DNA of 64,000 nt from an uncultured Collinsella sp. GTDB taxonomy: Bacteria; Actinomycetota; Coriobacteriia; Coriobacteriales; Coriobacteriaceae. Below, piece by piece: positions 43,364-52,005 of the stretch. Under the pieces are notes generated by a model. That model was not told where the DNA came from, ran no database searches, and saw only the letters and a list, made by a program, of their open reading frames with translations. Position 1 is the stretch's first letter; each line of letters begins with the position of its first letter. The position numbers and the translations under genes are program-made. The stretch spans positions 1-64,000 of the forward strand of contig UQIH01000010.1 in the NCBI GenBank assembly GCA_900541145.1, written 5' to 3'.

Positions 43364-45151
43364 ATGACTGGACGTATCCCTTGGACTCGATATTCAGGTG
43401 AGGATGTCGAGTCTGTTCTTGCGACGTTTATTTCTCTTGAAGAGCGTAACGCCATTAAAATTCGACCTTCTAGGGGCGATGGAGGAATTGACCTTATCGT
43501 TTACCTTGATGCTGAAACGGTCGATATATATCAAATTAAAAAATTTGCTGAAAACCTAAAAAACAGTCAGAAGGCTCAGATTGAGAATTCATGGCAGGAA
43601 TTATCGGCAACTACAGCCGATTTGCATGTAAAAATAAATAGCTGGCATCTTGTGATGCCATTAGATCCCACAAATGAGAATCTAAGATGGGCTAAGGAAC
43701 TGGTTGAACCTTCTGGTACAAAATTCATCTGGGATGGCGTTTCAAGAGTTGATGGCTGGGCGTCCAAACACCCAGAAGTAATTGATTATTACTTTTCAAA
43801 TGGAAAAGAAGAGGTCTCTGAGTATGCTGCGAAACTGCTCTCCTTGGCCAATCTTCCAGACTGCAGCGATCCAGCCATTCTCGAGAGTCGGCTGCGCGAT
43901 CTTTGTTCCAATCTAGATAAACTGGATCCATACTATGCATATTCAGTTCACGTGCTCTCAGAATACGACAAACGCGATGATCTTTGCCCACGTGTCCCCG
44001 GTGTTGTTATGTCCCAAATTCTAATAACCCCCGGAGCGGGCAGAATCATCGTCGACGTAATTGAAAAGACGCCAATTGCATCAATGCTGCACCCTTTAAC
44101 ATTTTCAGTAAAAATCATTGCAGGGACCGACGATGAAAAAGAGCAAGCCCAGAATTTTATCGAATATGGCATGCCCTTCGCTTCGTTGCCGGCGGAAGTA
44201 ATTGATCAATCATACCAATTGCCTGTAGGGCTTTCCTGCGATGGATTTCGAAGGGGAATCATTAAGAGCCTTGACCTGAAAATATCAAATTGCATAAGGT
44301 CGGCATCGTTATTCTGGGAGGGATGCGGTGAGCTACAGTTAATAGTTGATAGAGCCACCCATGGAACTAAAGGGGTATTCTTTTCTGCCCACGATGCGAC
44401 GGAAACTTTCAGATTGAACTTTAAATGGAATGCAAGCCAGCCCGGCGGCACCATTAACTACGACTTTTCATTTAACAATTTAGCCGATAAGCGTTCTCGA
44501 GACGTTGCGAGATCTTATCGATTCTTGAGCGAAGCCATTGATAAAAAAGTTGATCTCCGAATCAATGGCACGAGCGCTCTCTATTTTTATCTCGGCATCA
44601 GGGATGATCTGATTGATTTAGTTAATAAAATATACAGTCTTACTGTTGCATTAGAAACTGTTAACAGGGCTGCGGACTATGAAATGCCATTTCCTGACAT
44701 TTATAAAACTACTAAAGGAGAAATTGCATATATTAGAGATGTGGCGAGATTACTCAATGGCGAATCGGTTGTATATGGCTGGGAATCGCATTGGTTTAAT
44801 CTGAATGGGAACGAAGTCCCAAACCTTGAATGCCCCTCTTTGGCCCTCTGGATTAAGCCTTTAACTGTTAGGCTTGGAGATAAAGAAGCGTTCTGTGGTT
44901 TTGCAAAGACTACTCTAGTAGTTGGTTCTTTCAAATGCTCAACAGACCAAATGAATGATCCTGAGCGGAAGCTAGTCTTAAGTCCAGATGATCAATACGG
45001 GAATAAAGCCATACGAGAATTGGTTCCACCAATTGAAGAGGTGCTGAAGGGCCGAGATGCCTTATGGACCATTTGTCCTCCAAAAGTAGAAGATTGGCTA
45101 ACAATAGTTGAAGCTGCTGAATCGTCAAATCAAATGCGGCTACCAGAGTAA
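43364..45151 (+). CDS. Unrecognised large protein with N-terminal Mrr-like nuclease motif
   Basis: A 595-residue protein without a family I can name. The first 70 residues look like a PD-(D/E)xK endonuclease core: SGEDVESVLATFI (helix with Glu), then RGDGGIDLIVY near 37-47 and DIYQIKKF near 54-61, matching the G-x-D-x(n)-Q-x-K pattern of Mrr-type restriction enzymes. Residues 80-600 appear to be mixed alpha/beta with several beta-rich stretches and no membrane segment. It is markedly more AT-rich than the core genes. GAGG precedes the start. It stands alone between Gabija and an LPXTG gene, with 200-base gaps on both sides. A nuclease-based defence effector is the favoured inference. No methylase is adjacent, so a classic restriction-modification unit is unlikely. 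Confidence 0.7.
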   Translation: MTGRIPWTRYSGEDVESVLATFISLEERNAIKIRPSRGDGGIDLIVYLDAETVDIYQIKKFAENLKNSQKAQIENSWQELSATTADLHVKINSWHLVMPLDPTNENLRWAKELVEPSGTKFIWDGVSRVDGWASKHPEVIDYYFSNGKEEVSEYAAKLLSLANLPDCSDPAILESRLRDLCSNLDKLDPYYAYSVHVLSEYDKRDDLCPRVPGVVMSQILITPGAGRIIVDVIEKTPIASMLHPLTFSVKIIAGTDDEKEQAQNFIEYGMPFASLPAEVIDQSYQLPVGLSCDGFRRGIIKSLDLKISNCIRSASLFWEGCGELQLIVDRATHGTKGVFFSAHDATETFRLNFKWNASQPGGTINYDFSFNNLADKRSRDVARSYRFLSEAIDKKVDLRINGTSALYFYLGIRDDLIDLVNKIYSLTVALETVNRAADYEMPFPDIYKTTKGEIAYIRDVARLLNGESVVYGWESHWFNLNGNEVPNLECPSLALWIKPLTVRLGDKEAFCGFAKTTLVVGSFKCSTDQMNDPERKLVLSPDDQYGNKAIRELVPPIEEVLKGRDALWTICPPKVEDWLTIVEAAESSNQMRLPE

Positions 45152-45388
45152 AATCGCGTACTGTCAAAATCGGCAACGCCTTGAATACCAAATTTTGATC
45201 TTAAGGACCCCATTCGATATCATCCGACCTCCCATTCACCGACTGGCAAAACGATTTACACCTAATTTCTGGTGCTGCTCACGGGCATTACTTTTGTCTG
45301 TGCCTTGATCTCGCTAAACTAATAACTGCTGCTACCAGGGCATTTTCTGGTGCACATTCTATTGGCTCCTGCGAAGATCGGAGCGGGT

Positions 45389-46483
45389 ATGTTTGCTGCC
45401 GAGTCCTACACCAGCCGTCATTACATTGCGATTATTACCATGGCCTGCCTATGCGTTTTGCTGGGCGGGCCTTCTTATGCCGCGGGCGCGGAGAGTCTCA
45501 TCATCGCGGGCGCGACGTACTACGAGCCAGGCGTGTCGGGCCCCGGCTGGGCCTGGACCGATGCCGACCATCTGGAGCTTAACGGCTACGTGGGAGAGGC
45601 CATCGGCGCCGAGGGCGACCTAGTGCTGACGCTTACCGGGCAAAACTCCGTGACGGAGTCGCATGCGCCCGATGCGGACATCACGCTGTGCGGTATGGAG
45701 GTGTGGGGCAACCTGACGCTTCGCGGCACCGGGACCCTGGCGGCGACGGGCTCACAGTGCGGGATCCACGTCTCGCAGGCGCTTGTGGTGGACGGATGCA
45801 CCGTCGATGCCCGGGCGGACGGGGCCGATATTTCTGACGAGGCGGTCGCCGGCGTGATCGCTGGCGACATGGCCGTGCGCGGCGGCGGACGCGTCGTTGC
45901 CGAGGGCACAGGGTCCGGGACGGGCGTGCGCGCTTACGGTATGTATCTGCAGGATGCGGGCCTTGGCGATGGCGCGGCCAGCTGTCGGCTTTCCGTCGAC
46001 GCCTCGTGGCTCGATGCGGCCGGTGCAGATGGCGGGGTTGCTTGCCTGGGTGGGTCGCTTGTGTCCGCGCGGTTTGTGACGCCTGCCGGAGGGGCCTTTG
46101 GTGCTAGCGGCGTGTTGGATGCCGCAGGGGTCGTGGCACCGCATGTGGTGGTTGAGCCCGAGGGCGCTACGCCTCCGGCGGGGGAGACCGACAGGAACGA
46201 GGTACCGAGCGATAGCGCGGACAAGTCTCCCGCCGATGCTAACCCCGCTGCCGGAGAGCCCACCACAGGACCCACGGCAAATCCGGCGCTGAAACCCGCG
46301 GCCACAACAACCAAGACAACAACGACAGTAACCAAGACCTCGGGAGCCAAAGTCCCCAAACCCAAGGTTGCCACCGCGACCACTGCGGTACTCCCCAAAA
46401 CTGCCGACAACAACTGGATCGCCGCTTCCTTAACGCTTTTCATTCTGGGAACAGCGCTCTTGGCTGCCGCATATCGCTGCTAA
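45389..46483 (+). CDS. LPXTG-type cell-wall-anchored surface protein
   Basis: A 364-residue secreted protein. The signal peptide covers YIAIITMACLCVLLGGPSYAAG (about 12-33). The body (about 35-270) is a Gly/Ala-rich beta-helix-like domain with repeated short strands (LTLTGQNSV, LTLRGTGTLAATGS, MAVRGGGRVVAEGTG), often called a carbohydrate-binding/pectate-lyase-like fold. A Pro/Thr/Lys spacer leads to the sorting signal LPKTADNN (near 335), a hydrophobic helix and a short YRC tail. Sortase should anchor it to peptidoglycan. ATG 45389 follows GGAGCGGGT. It is GC-rich, unlike its neighbours, so it probably has a different history from the flanking defence genes. Confidence 0.85.
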   Translation: MFAAESYTSRHYIAIITMACLCVLLGGPSYAAGAESLIIAGATYYEPGVSGPGWAWTDADHLELNGYVGEAIGAEGDLVLTLTGQNSVTESHAPDADITLCGMEVWGNLTLRGTGTLAATGSQCGIHVSQALVVDGCTVDARADGADISDEAVAGVIAGDMAVRGGGRVVAEGTGSGTGVRAYGMYLQDAGLGDGAASCRLSVDASWLDAAGADGGVACLGGSLVSARFVTPAGGAFGASGVLDAAGVVAPHVVVEPEGATPPAGETDRNEVPSDSADKSPADANPAAGEPTTGPTANPALKPAATTTKTTTTVTKTSGAKVPKPKVATATTAVLPKTADNNWIAASLTLFILGTALLAAAYRC

Positions 46484-46736
46484 GGCCTCGTTTAAGTGAG
46501 ACCAGGGGAGAAATAAATGCAGCCATTGCAGAAGTCTTTAGCCTTCTACTAAATCAATTTATTAGAGATTGGTGCCGTATCAGCTATCGCTGCGACGGCA
46601 CTATTTTGTTCAGCTCGACCGCCTCTCGATCTATTACCGATGTTGAGCCTTACACCCCATCCGCCAGAGCGATAAGATAATTGCAATCCAAATGCTGCCG
46701 TTTATAAAGCTTCTTGTTCCACTAAAGGATTGATAT

Positions 46737-47666
46737 ATGTCTAGTGAAGCCAAAGTTGAGGTTGAAGATGTAGCCTCGTATATCAAATACATCAACGGAC
46801 TTTCACCAACAATAAATGGTGAAGCCAAGACATATGAATCTACATTTGTTTTCCGAGGACAAGGATCGACTAAGTTTGATCTTGTTCCGTCAATCGGAAG
46901 AGACAGCTATTGGCGTAAACCGGGATCGAACACCATTTCCCCTATCACAGGCAGCCTTACGCACGAGGCGGATATTATTGAAACTGCCTGCCGCATATTG
47001 CCAAATGTCTTCAAGCGAGATTTGCTTCCGATTGATCTTTTAGCCTGCCTCCAGCACTACGGAGTCCCTACCAGGCTATTAGATGTAACTTCAAACGCAC
47101 TTGCCGCCCTCTATTTCGCCTGCGGCAATCCTGATGACGTGGGCGAAGTATTTATCTTTAGGCGACCGGGAGGGGATAAGCGGGAATATCCCATCTGCCA
47201 GGCAATTGCGGACTCTTGGCATCTATTTATGAACTCAAAGCTTCTGTCTCGTTTTGCCTCACTTGCAATATCAAGACCATACTTTGACTATCAACGTGAT
47301 CTAGTGCTTTCAATTTACCCTGAGCCAACTGATCAGGCAAAATGGTTTAAGAAGTGCTGCGGAGATACATTATTTGTCTACGGAACTAGATATCTTGATA
47401 GACAAGCCGCTCAGTCCGGCCAATATATTCTTTTCCCAAATGACATTCGTGGTAAGGATTCTTCTTTGTCGTTTGATGACTTAATAAGTCCACTGCCCAA
47501 AGACAGTCCCGTGATAGCCGGTCGTTGCATAGTGCCATCTGATAGAAAAGCATCAATACTGAACGAGTTGAGTAAACTTGGCATTACCGAAGCTTCGCTC
47601 TTTCCCGACAGCATTGAGAAGAGATGCGCCGGCATAGTGAGTGAGATTAAGAGACACCGTCACTGA
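46737..47666 (+). CDS. FRG-domain protein
   Basis: A 309-residue protein with an FRG domain: FVFRGQGSTKFDLVPSIGR at about 37-55 gives the Phe-Arg-Gly signature and LLACLQHYGVPTRLLDVTS (about 101-119) plus ALAALYFAC gives the second conserved block. FRG proteins are of unknown biochemical function and are often found in phage-defence neighbourhoods. AAAGGA lies upstream. It is monocistronic: a perfect 19-bp hairpin follows before rloA, and the 253 bases before it have no supported gene. A defence role is inference from context. Confidence 0.8.
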   Translation: MSSEAKVEVEDVASYIKYINGLSPTINGEAKTYESTFVFRGQGSTKFDLVPSIGRDSYWRKPGSNTISPITGSLTHEADIIETACRILPNVFKRDLLPIDLLACLQHYGVPTRLLDVTSNALAALYFACGNPDDVGEVFIFRRPGGDKREYPICQAIADSWHLFMNSKLLSRFASLAISRPYFDYQRDLVLSIYPEPTDQAKWFKKCCGDTLFVYGTRYLDRQAAQSGQYILFPNDIRGKDSSLSFDDLISPLPKDSPVIAGRCIVPSDRKASILNELSKLGITEASLFPDSIEKRCAGIVSEIKRHRH

Positions 47667-47751
47667 AGATTGCTCTTAATATCAGCGTAGAGAATTATGC
47701 TTCAGGCATTATGTCATACGTACTTATAAGGTTCATTGCCTAAAATCTCAA

Positions 47752-47796
47752 TTTAAAACCGATATTTGTTCAAAGCTAACAAATATCGGTTTTAAA
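47752..47796. terminator. Strong bidirectional hairpin between the FRG gene and rloA
   Basis: Two 19-base arms (47752-47770 and 47778-47796) pair perfectly around CAAAGCT. The arms end in AAA/TTT runs on both strands, suiting a factor-independent terminator for the FRG gene. Confidence 0.75.
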
Positions 47797-47865
47797 ACTA
47801 TATAATTGTTCTTGTTATTTAAGGATGTCTGTGAATAATCGATATATTTGAGAAGGATTCTAAAG

Positions 47866-49161
47866 ATGATCCTCAATTTTTCATTTAAGAACTTTCAGAG
47901 CTTTCGAGATACTCAGCAGTTCTCGTTTGAACCGATTTCGAGCAAAAAGGAACTTGGGCCCGTGCGAGTGGCTGCGGTTTACGGTGCAAACGCGTCAGGC
48001 AAATCAAATTTCTTAGACGCCCTAGACTTTGTCTCGTATTTTATTCGAAACGGTTATGCAACGGGTGATTCGAAATCTCATATACCTGTCATTCCTTTTT
48101 TACTTGACTCAGAGTCTCGATCAAGTGATACCGAGTTCTCGATTGAATTTACCGCCAGCAATTTGAAGTATGAGTTTTCATTTGGTGTAAACAAAAATGA
48201 GGTTACTTATGAGAACCTCACCGTATACCGATCGAAACAGCCGTCCCTCCTCTATGACCGCACTTCGGTAAACGGGAAACAGTCGATTAAATTTGGCAGC
48301 TCCTTTACGGGCGCTAAAAAACAGCTTTGGGATATCACGCGTAAAAACTCTTTGTTCTTATCTGTTGTTGCGGCGGCAGGCAATAATGTGGTTCAGCCGG
48401 CATTCGCTGCTCTCGCCAACGATGTCTATCTCTACGATGCAACGCATTATCTAGCAGAACTTGCAACCATTAAAAAACTGTTTATCAACGATGACCCTCG
48501 AGCCCAAATGTTATCTCAGCTCATTAAATATGCTGACATCGGAATTGACGGCATGGACGTTCGTCAAGCTGAAGGCATCCCTGGTTTAAAAGATTCACTC
48601 ATCCGACTCGATGATATTCCAAATGAGGCGCACAATAAAAAAGCAGATAGCTTTAAATGGTCGTTCGCTTATGACCTGTTCTTCCACCACAAAGGCTCGA
48701 GAGATGGCTTTTGGCTGGACTCCGCCCATGAATCGGAGGGCACAAAAGCTGCGCTAGCGTTTTTCTCGGTAGCCTTACGTTCTTTAAGCAGTGGGGCCAC
48801 AACGGTAATTGACGAGCTTGATTCGAGCCTTCATCCCACGCTGTTGCGCGACTTTGTCTCACTGTTTGCCGATCACAGCACTAATCCAAGGGGTGCGCAG
48901 CTGATCTTCTCAACTCATGATGTCACCTTGATGACGCGCACGAGTCCCATGGAAGAGGTGCTCGAACGTGACCAGGTCTGGTTTGTGGAAAAGGACTCTG
49001 AAGGTGCTTCGCAATTAATTGCTGCGATGGAGTATTCGCCTCGTGCAAATGAGAATCTGGGGCGCAATTACTTAAACGGTGTCTATGTGCCGCTGCCCAA
49101 CCCAAGTTTTCATCAACTTGTGGCCCAACTCATGAAGGAAGGCGCTGACATAGATGGCTAA
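47866..49161 (+). CDS. RloA/AbiLi-like AAA ATPase
   Basis: A 431-residue SMC/OLD-like ATPase of the AAA_15/AAA_21 group. NFSFKNFQSFRDTQQFSFEP starts the P-loop domain, Walker A is GANASGKSNFLDAL near 40-53, the signature-like segment is DSAHESEGTKAALAF, Walker B is VIDELDSSLHP near 314-324 and the switch is IFSTHDVTLM near 349. Paired with the downstream RloB gene this is the RloA-RloB / AbiL two-gene arrangement, linked to abortive infection. ATG 47866 has AGAAGGA eight bases upstream; TTG 47848 is in frame but less likely. It overlaps rloB by 8 bases, the same length as the gajA-gajB overlap. Confidence 0.85.
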   Translation: MILNFSFKNFQSFRDTQQFSFEPISSKKELGPVRVAAVYGANASGKSNFLDALDFVSYFIRNGYATGDSKSHIPVIPFLLDSESRSSDTEFSIEFTASNLKYEFSFGVNKNEVTYENLTVYRSKQPSLLYDRTSVNGKQSIKFGSSFTGAKKQLWDITRKNSLFLSVVAAAGNNVVQPAFAALANDVYLYDATHYLAELATIKKLFINDDPRAQMLSQLIKYADIGIDGMDVRQAEGIPGLKDSLIRLDDIPNEAHNKKADSFKWSFAYDLFFHHKGSRDGFWLDSAHESEGTKAALAFFSVALRSLSSGATTVIDELDSSLHPTLLRDFVSLFADHSTNPRGAQLIFSTHDVTLMTRTSPMEEVLERDQVWFVEKDSEGASQLIAAMEYSPRANENLGRNYLNGVYVPLPNPSFHQLVAQLMKEGADIDG

Positions 49162-49831
49162 AACAGAAAGGAGGGGACTTGCTCGCGGCCGCAAAAAGCA
49201 GACAAGAGCCAAGCGAAAGCGCCACCTAATTGTGTCCAATGGAAAGGTGACCGAAACCGAATACTTTAACTTCCTTATTACTGAAATGGACGTTCGCGGA
49301 AGCGTGCAGTATCGGCATATTGACGGAGACCCTTTGAAGGTGGCCAAGCAGCTTTCGCGAGAGCTCGAATCAGATAAAAAGGCCGTTAAAGCGGGCGAAA
49401 TCGAAGCATTGAGTTCCGCATGGATCGTAGTCGATTCAGATGAGTTCAGAAACCTAGCCGCAGCAGAACGAGAAGCAAAGACAAAAGGGGTTAGGCTCGC
49501 GATCTCCAATCCATGCTTTGAAGTACGGCTTATCGATCATGTCTCACCATGCCCGGAAACTTTTGCATCGACGCCACAATGTGAGAAAAGAGCGCGCGAC
49601 CTTGGCGTTCTAAAATCTACTGACCCCAACAGGTCCTCCGCGTCAAAGTTCAAGTCGGTAAATCTCAAAATGATTGACGGCAACAAGGGCCAGGCTTTGA
49701 CCAATGCCGCAAAGCACAATACGGATGATAAACGTCGTGCAAGAGAAATGAATCCGGACAACGTTGTCGCCTATCAAGTATGGACTGACTTGCCTGATCT
49801 TGTAGATGACGTATTTGGGTCGGGTAACTAG
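49154..49831 (+). CDS. RloB-family protein
   Basis: A 225-residue RloB-domain protein. After a basic leader (KTERRGLARGRKKQTRAKRK) it has the RloB core: HLIVSNGKVTETEYFNFL (usual GEKTE pattern, here GKVTE) at about 24-41, SAWIVVDSDEFRN with the DxD pair near 89-101, and LAISNPCFEVRLIDHV near 115-130. The acidic layout resembles a TOPRIM-type nuclease core. With the ATPase upstream it forms the likely effector half of the pair. No obvious terminator follows; the next gene starts 60 bases downstream with its own ribosome site. Confidence 0.85.
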   Translation: MAKTERRGLARGRKKQTRAKRKRHLIVSNGKVTETEYFNFLITEMDVRGSVQYRHIDGDPLKVAKQLSRELESDKKAVKAGEIEALSSAWIVVDSDEFRNLAAAEREAKTKGVRLAISNPCFEVRLIDHVSPCPETFASTPQCEKRARDLGVLKSTDPNRSSASKFKSVNLKMIDGNKGQALTNAAKHNTDDKRRAREMNPDNVVAYQVWTDLPDLVDDVFGSGN

Positions 49832-49891
49832 TGCGATTCATCCCGCATTAGGGGCAGGCTATTAACTCAATAAGTTGTATACGAGGTAGCA

Positions 49892-50077
49892 ATGCTTTGG
49901 AGCTATGTTCAGCTAGATGACGGCGCTGGTCGAGCTGCACAAGAAAATCATTCAATAGCGGACGAGAAGAATTCAACATTACCGATTTCGCTCGACGACT
50001 CTACGTCGATCGACCATGCAGTTGAGTTAACCATTACGGGCATGCCCAACGCGCTCAGGCTCTTGGAGAACTCATGA
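49892..50077 (+). CDS. Small protein upstream of a Doc toxin, possible antitoxin
   Basis: A 61-residue acidic-to-neutral protein beginning LWSYVQLDDGAGRAAQ that I cannot place in an antitoxin family. Support for it being real comes from a GAGGTAGC ribosome site and from its stop, which overlaps the start of the Doc gene (TCATGA at 50072-50077). In Phd-Doc loci the antitoxin gene comes first in just this arrangement. A Phd-type N-terminal DNA-binding fold is not evident. Confidence 0.55.
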   Translation: MLWSYVQLDDGAGRAAQENHSIADEKNSTLPISLDDSTSIDHAVELTITGMPNALRLLENS

Positions 50078-50589
50078 TGGCGGCTACGCGGCAGAGTGCT
50101 CGTCCGTTCCCGCCGCTAGTGCTCGATGACGCTGGGTCGCTCGAGGCCATGGCCGGCGCCGTCATGCGCCTTCACAATACGCTGCTAACAATCGGACGCT
50201 GCTATACGACCGATGCCGCGGGCGACAGGGCTATGCTCGAGCTCGGACGCATCGAGTCCGTGCTTGCGGGCGCGTTCTGCACGATATTCGGCCAATCGCC
50301 AGCCGATCGTTTCACGGACATCTTTGACCAGGTCGCCTACGTCGCCGAGCACATGGTCAAGGACCACATCTTCGAGGACGGCAACAAGCGAACCAGCCTT
50401 GTCTTTGCGTTGTCCGTCCTAAGGTTCGCCGGCACTCCGGTCGTGCTGTCCGACAGCCCCGAACCCAAAGACAACCAGTACTACGCCTGGATCCAGGACC
50501 TCGTTGCTAGACGCCGCACGCTCGACGATCTAGCCAACGAGCTTAGGTGCCATTGCATCGTGATCTCCGACGACGCTTCGCACGTATAG
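50074..50589 (+). CDS. Doc/Fic-family toxin
   Basis: A 171-residue Fic-fold protein. The active-site motif is HIFEDGNKRTSLVFALSVLR (about 99-118), which is the Doc form HxFxDxNKR rather than the Fic form HPFxxGNGR. Doc proteins phosphorylate EF-Tu and stop translation. The remaining helices (IFDQVAYVAEHMVKD before the motif) fit the fold. GGAGA lies upstream; ATG 50074 and ATG 50077 are both possible. It is translationally coupled to the 61-residue gene. Confidence 0.82.
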   Translation: MMAATRQSARPFPPLVLDDAGSLEAMAGAVMRLHNTLLTIGRCYTTDAAGDRAMLELGRIESVLAGAFCTIFGQSPADRFTDIFDQVAYVAEHMVKDHIFEDGNKRTSLVFALSVLRFAGTPVVLSDSPEPKDNQYYAWIQDLVARRRTLDDLANELRCHCIVISDDASHV

Positions 50590-50634
50590 AATCAAATCAT
50601 CCGCACGCCAGCTATGAGATGGATTGGACGTCAC

Positions 50635-51423
50635 ATGGAGATCCCCAACACCCTGTGCAGCAATGTATACGACTTTGCGTTTTGCCCCGAGCCCTGTTAC
50701 GAGCGCTTGGCCGACCTCGCCGACCCCGAGGACTGGGGTCCCGGCAACCGCATCCTCAAAAACTACCTGTCGTTTTCGTTTAGCCGCGCGGTGTTCTTGA
50801 CCGAGCGTGACGTGGACCAGACCGCCCCGTCCAACTTACCGCTGGTGTTCGACGACGACCGTTGCCTATTCAACACCGGCCTGTACACGCGCCGCTACGA
50901 GACCATCTACGGCCTGTTTGAGCCCAACACCAAGCCCGACGCGCGCCAGCGCTGGTTTTTGAAGGGCTTCTTTAAGGAGAGCGACCCCATGCTGGTCTCA
51001 TTTGAGTACCTGCCGTGCCGCGTGCGCTTTGCCGAGGACCCCTCCGAGCTGGTCTTTGACTACCGCTTGCCGATCCGCTCCAACATCGACCACATCCTGG
51101 GCGACGAGGAAAACCTGACGCGTATTCCCGCCGGCCTGATGGGGGAGGACAACTCGCTGCTGCTGCGCCGCGCTTTTGAGGGCGCCGTCGTCGAAGCCGC
51201 CCGCCGCGCCGCCGCCAACTACACGCTCGCCGTGCCGCAGTTCTACGGCGGCCGGATTCAGCTGCTGCTGCCGCTGTGCCTGACCGGCGACAAGCCCGAA
51301 CTGTCGCTGACCATCCAGCGCGAAGACGGCTTCTACGCCGCGCGCACCTGCCTCACGCTCGACATGGCCTACAACAACGCGCGACTCATCTGCCGCCCTG
51401 AGACCTCGTGGATCAAGCGGTAA
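50635..51423 (+). CDS. DUF3825-domain protein
   Basis: A 262-residue protein that I match to DUF3825 by the pattern LVFDYRLPIRSNIDHILGDEEN near 145-166, the preceding FNTGLYTRRYETIYGLFEPN and the helix LLLRRAFEGAVVEAARRAAANY. Function is unknown; relatives occur beside RNA-processing and NYN-type genes. Codon use is GC-rich and C-ending like the core genome, unlike the defence genes before it. ATG 50635 is chosen; ATG 50614 adds seven residues. Bases 51424-51561 hold only the tRNA-Val promoter region. Confidence 0.7.
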   Translation: MEIPNTLCSNVYDFAFCPEPCYERLADLADPEDWGPGNRILKNYLSFSFSRAVFLTERDVDQTAPSNLPLVFDDDRCLFNTGLYTRRYETIYGLFEPNTKPDARQRWFLKGFFKESDPMLVSFEYLPCRVRFAEDPSELVFDYRLPIRSNIDHILGDEENLTRIPAGLMGEDNSLLLRRAFEGAVVEAARRAAANYTLAVPQFYGGRIQLLLPLCLTGDKPELSLTIQREDGFYAARTCLTLDMAYNNARLICRPETSWIKR

Positions 51424-51561
51424 AGGGTGGTTGAGCTGCGGGTTTGCTGGTTACGGCGCTTGCCATGGTGCGGCCGACGCCCAGGAATTTACAATCGAGG
51501 GCAAAAAGTTCTTGGTAAACCGCGCACGGCTATGTTAGTATCTCTTTTGCCGAAAGGCGAC

Positions 51562-51636
51562 GGGCGATTGGCTCAGGGGTAGAGCATATCCTTCACACGG
51601 ATGGGGTCACAAGTTCGAATCTTGTATCGCCCACCA
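51562..51636 (+). tRNA. tRNA-Val (anticodon CAC), CCA encoded
   Basis: Acceptor GGGCGAT pairs with ATCGCCC, D-arm GCTC...GAGC, anticodon loop TTCACAC (anticodon CAC, reads GTG), T-arm CAAG TTCGAAT CTTG, discriminator A and an encoded CCA. A possible promoter (TTGGTA near 51512, ATTAGTAT-like -10 near 51535) lies upstream. Confidence 0.95.
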
Positions 51637-51646
51637 TCTAAAGCAC

Positions 51647-51680
51647 AGGTCAGAGGTGTTAAGCCTCTGACCTTTTTCTT
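51647..51680 (+). terminator. Terminator after tRNA-Val
   Basis: AGGTCAGAGG (51647-51656) pairs perfectly with CCTCTGACCT (51664-51673), followed by TTTTCTTTTT. The next 325 bases (51681-52005) hold no supported gene; they contain a small CCTAAGG/CCTTAGG inverted repeat near 51704-51745 and the ribosome site of the next gene. Confidence 0.9.
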
Positions 51681-52005
51681 TTTGACACCAAAATCGAAGC
51701 GAAGTTACCTAAGGCGTTATATGTTACGCAGTTCACCTTAGGTGTCGTCATTGCGCGTTTTGCAAAATGCGTCTGCGTTCATTCTTTGAATTCCGTGCGT
51801 TATCTATGTGCAATTGTGGAGACAGAGACCACTGGCGCACAGCTTGTACCAGCACATTCATGGCTCGATCAACCTTTCAACACATCCCATCCAATATTTG
51901 GTCAGCATTTGGTCAGCTTCCAGTACTTACCCGCATGATGCCCCGGTAGATAATCGGCCATGCCCGCAATCCGCACGGTCTACGGTCGAAACTAGGGGAG
52001 ACCAC

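Noticed and set aside
43364..45151. Classic restriction-modification system
   Set aside because: No DNA methyltransferase or specificity subunit is adjacent; only the nuclease-like motif is seen.
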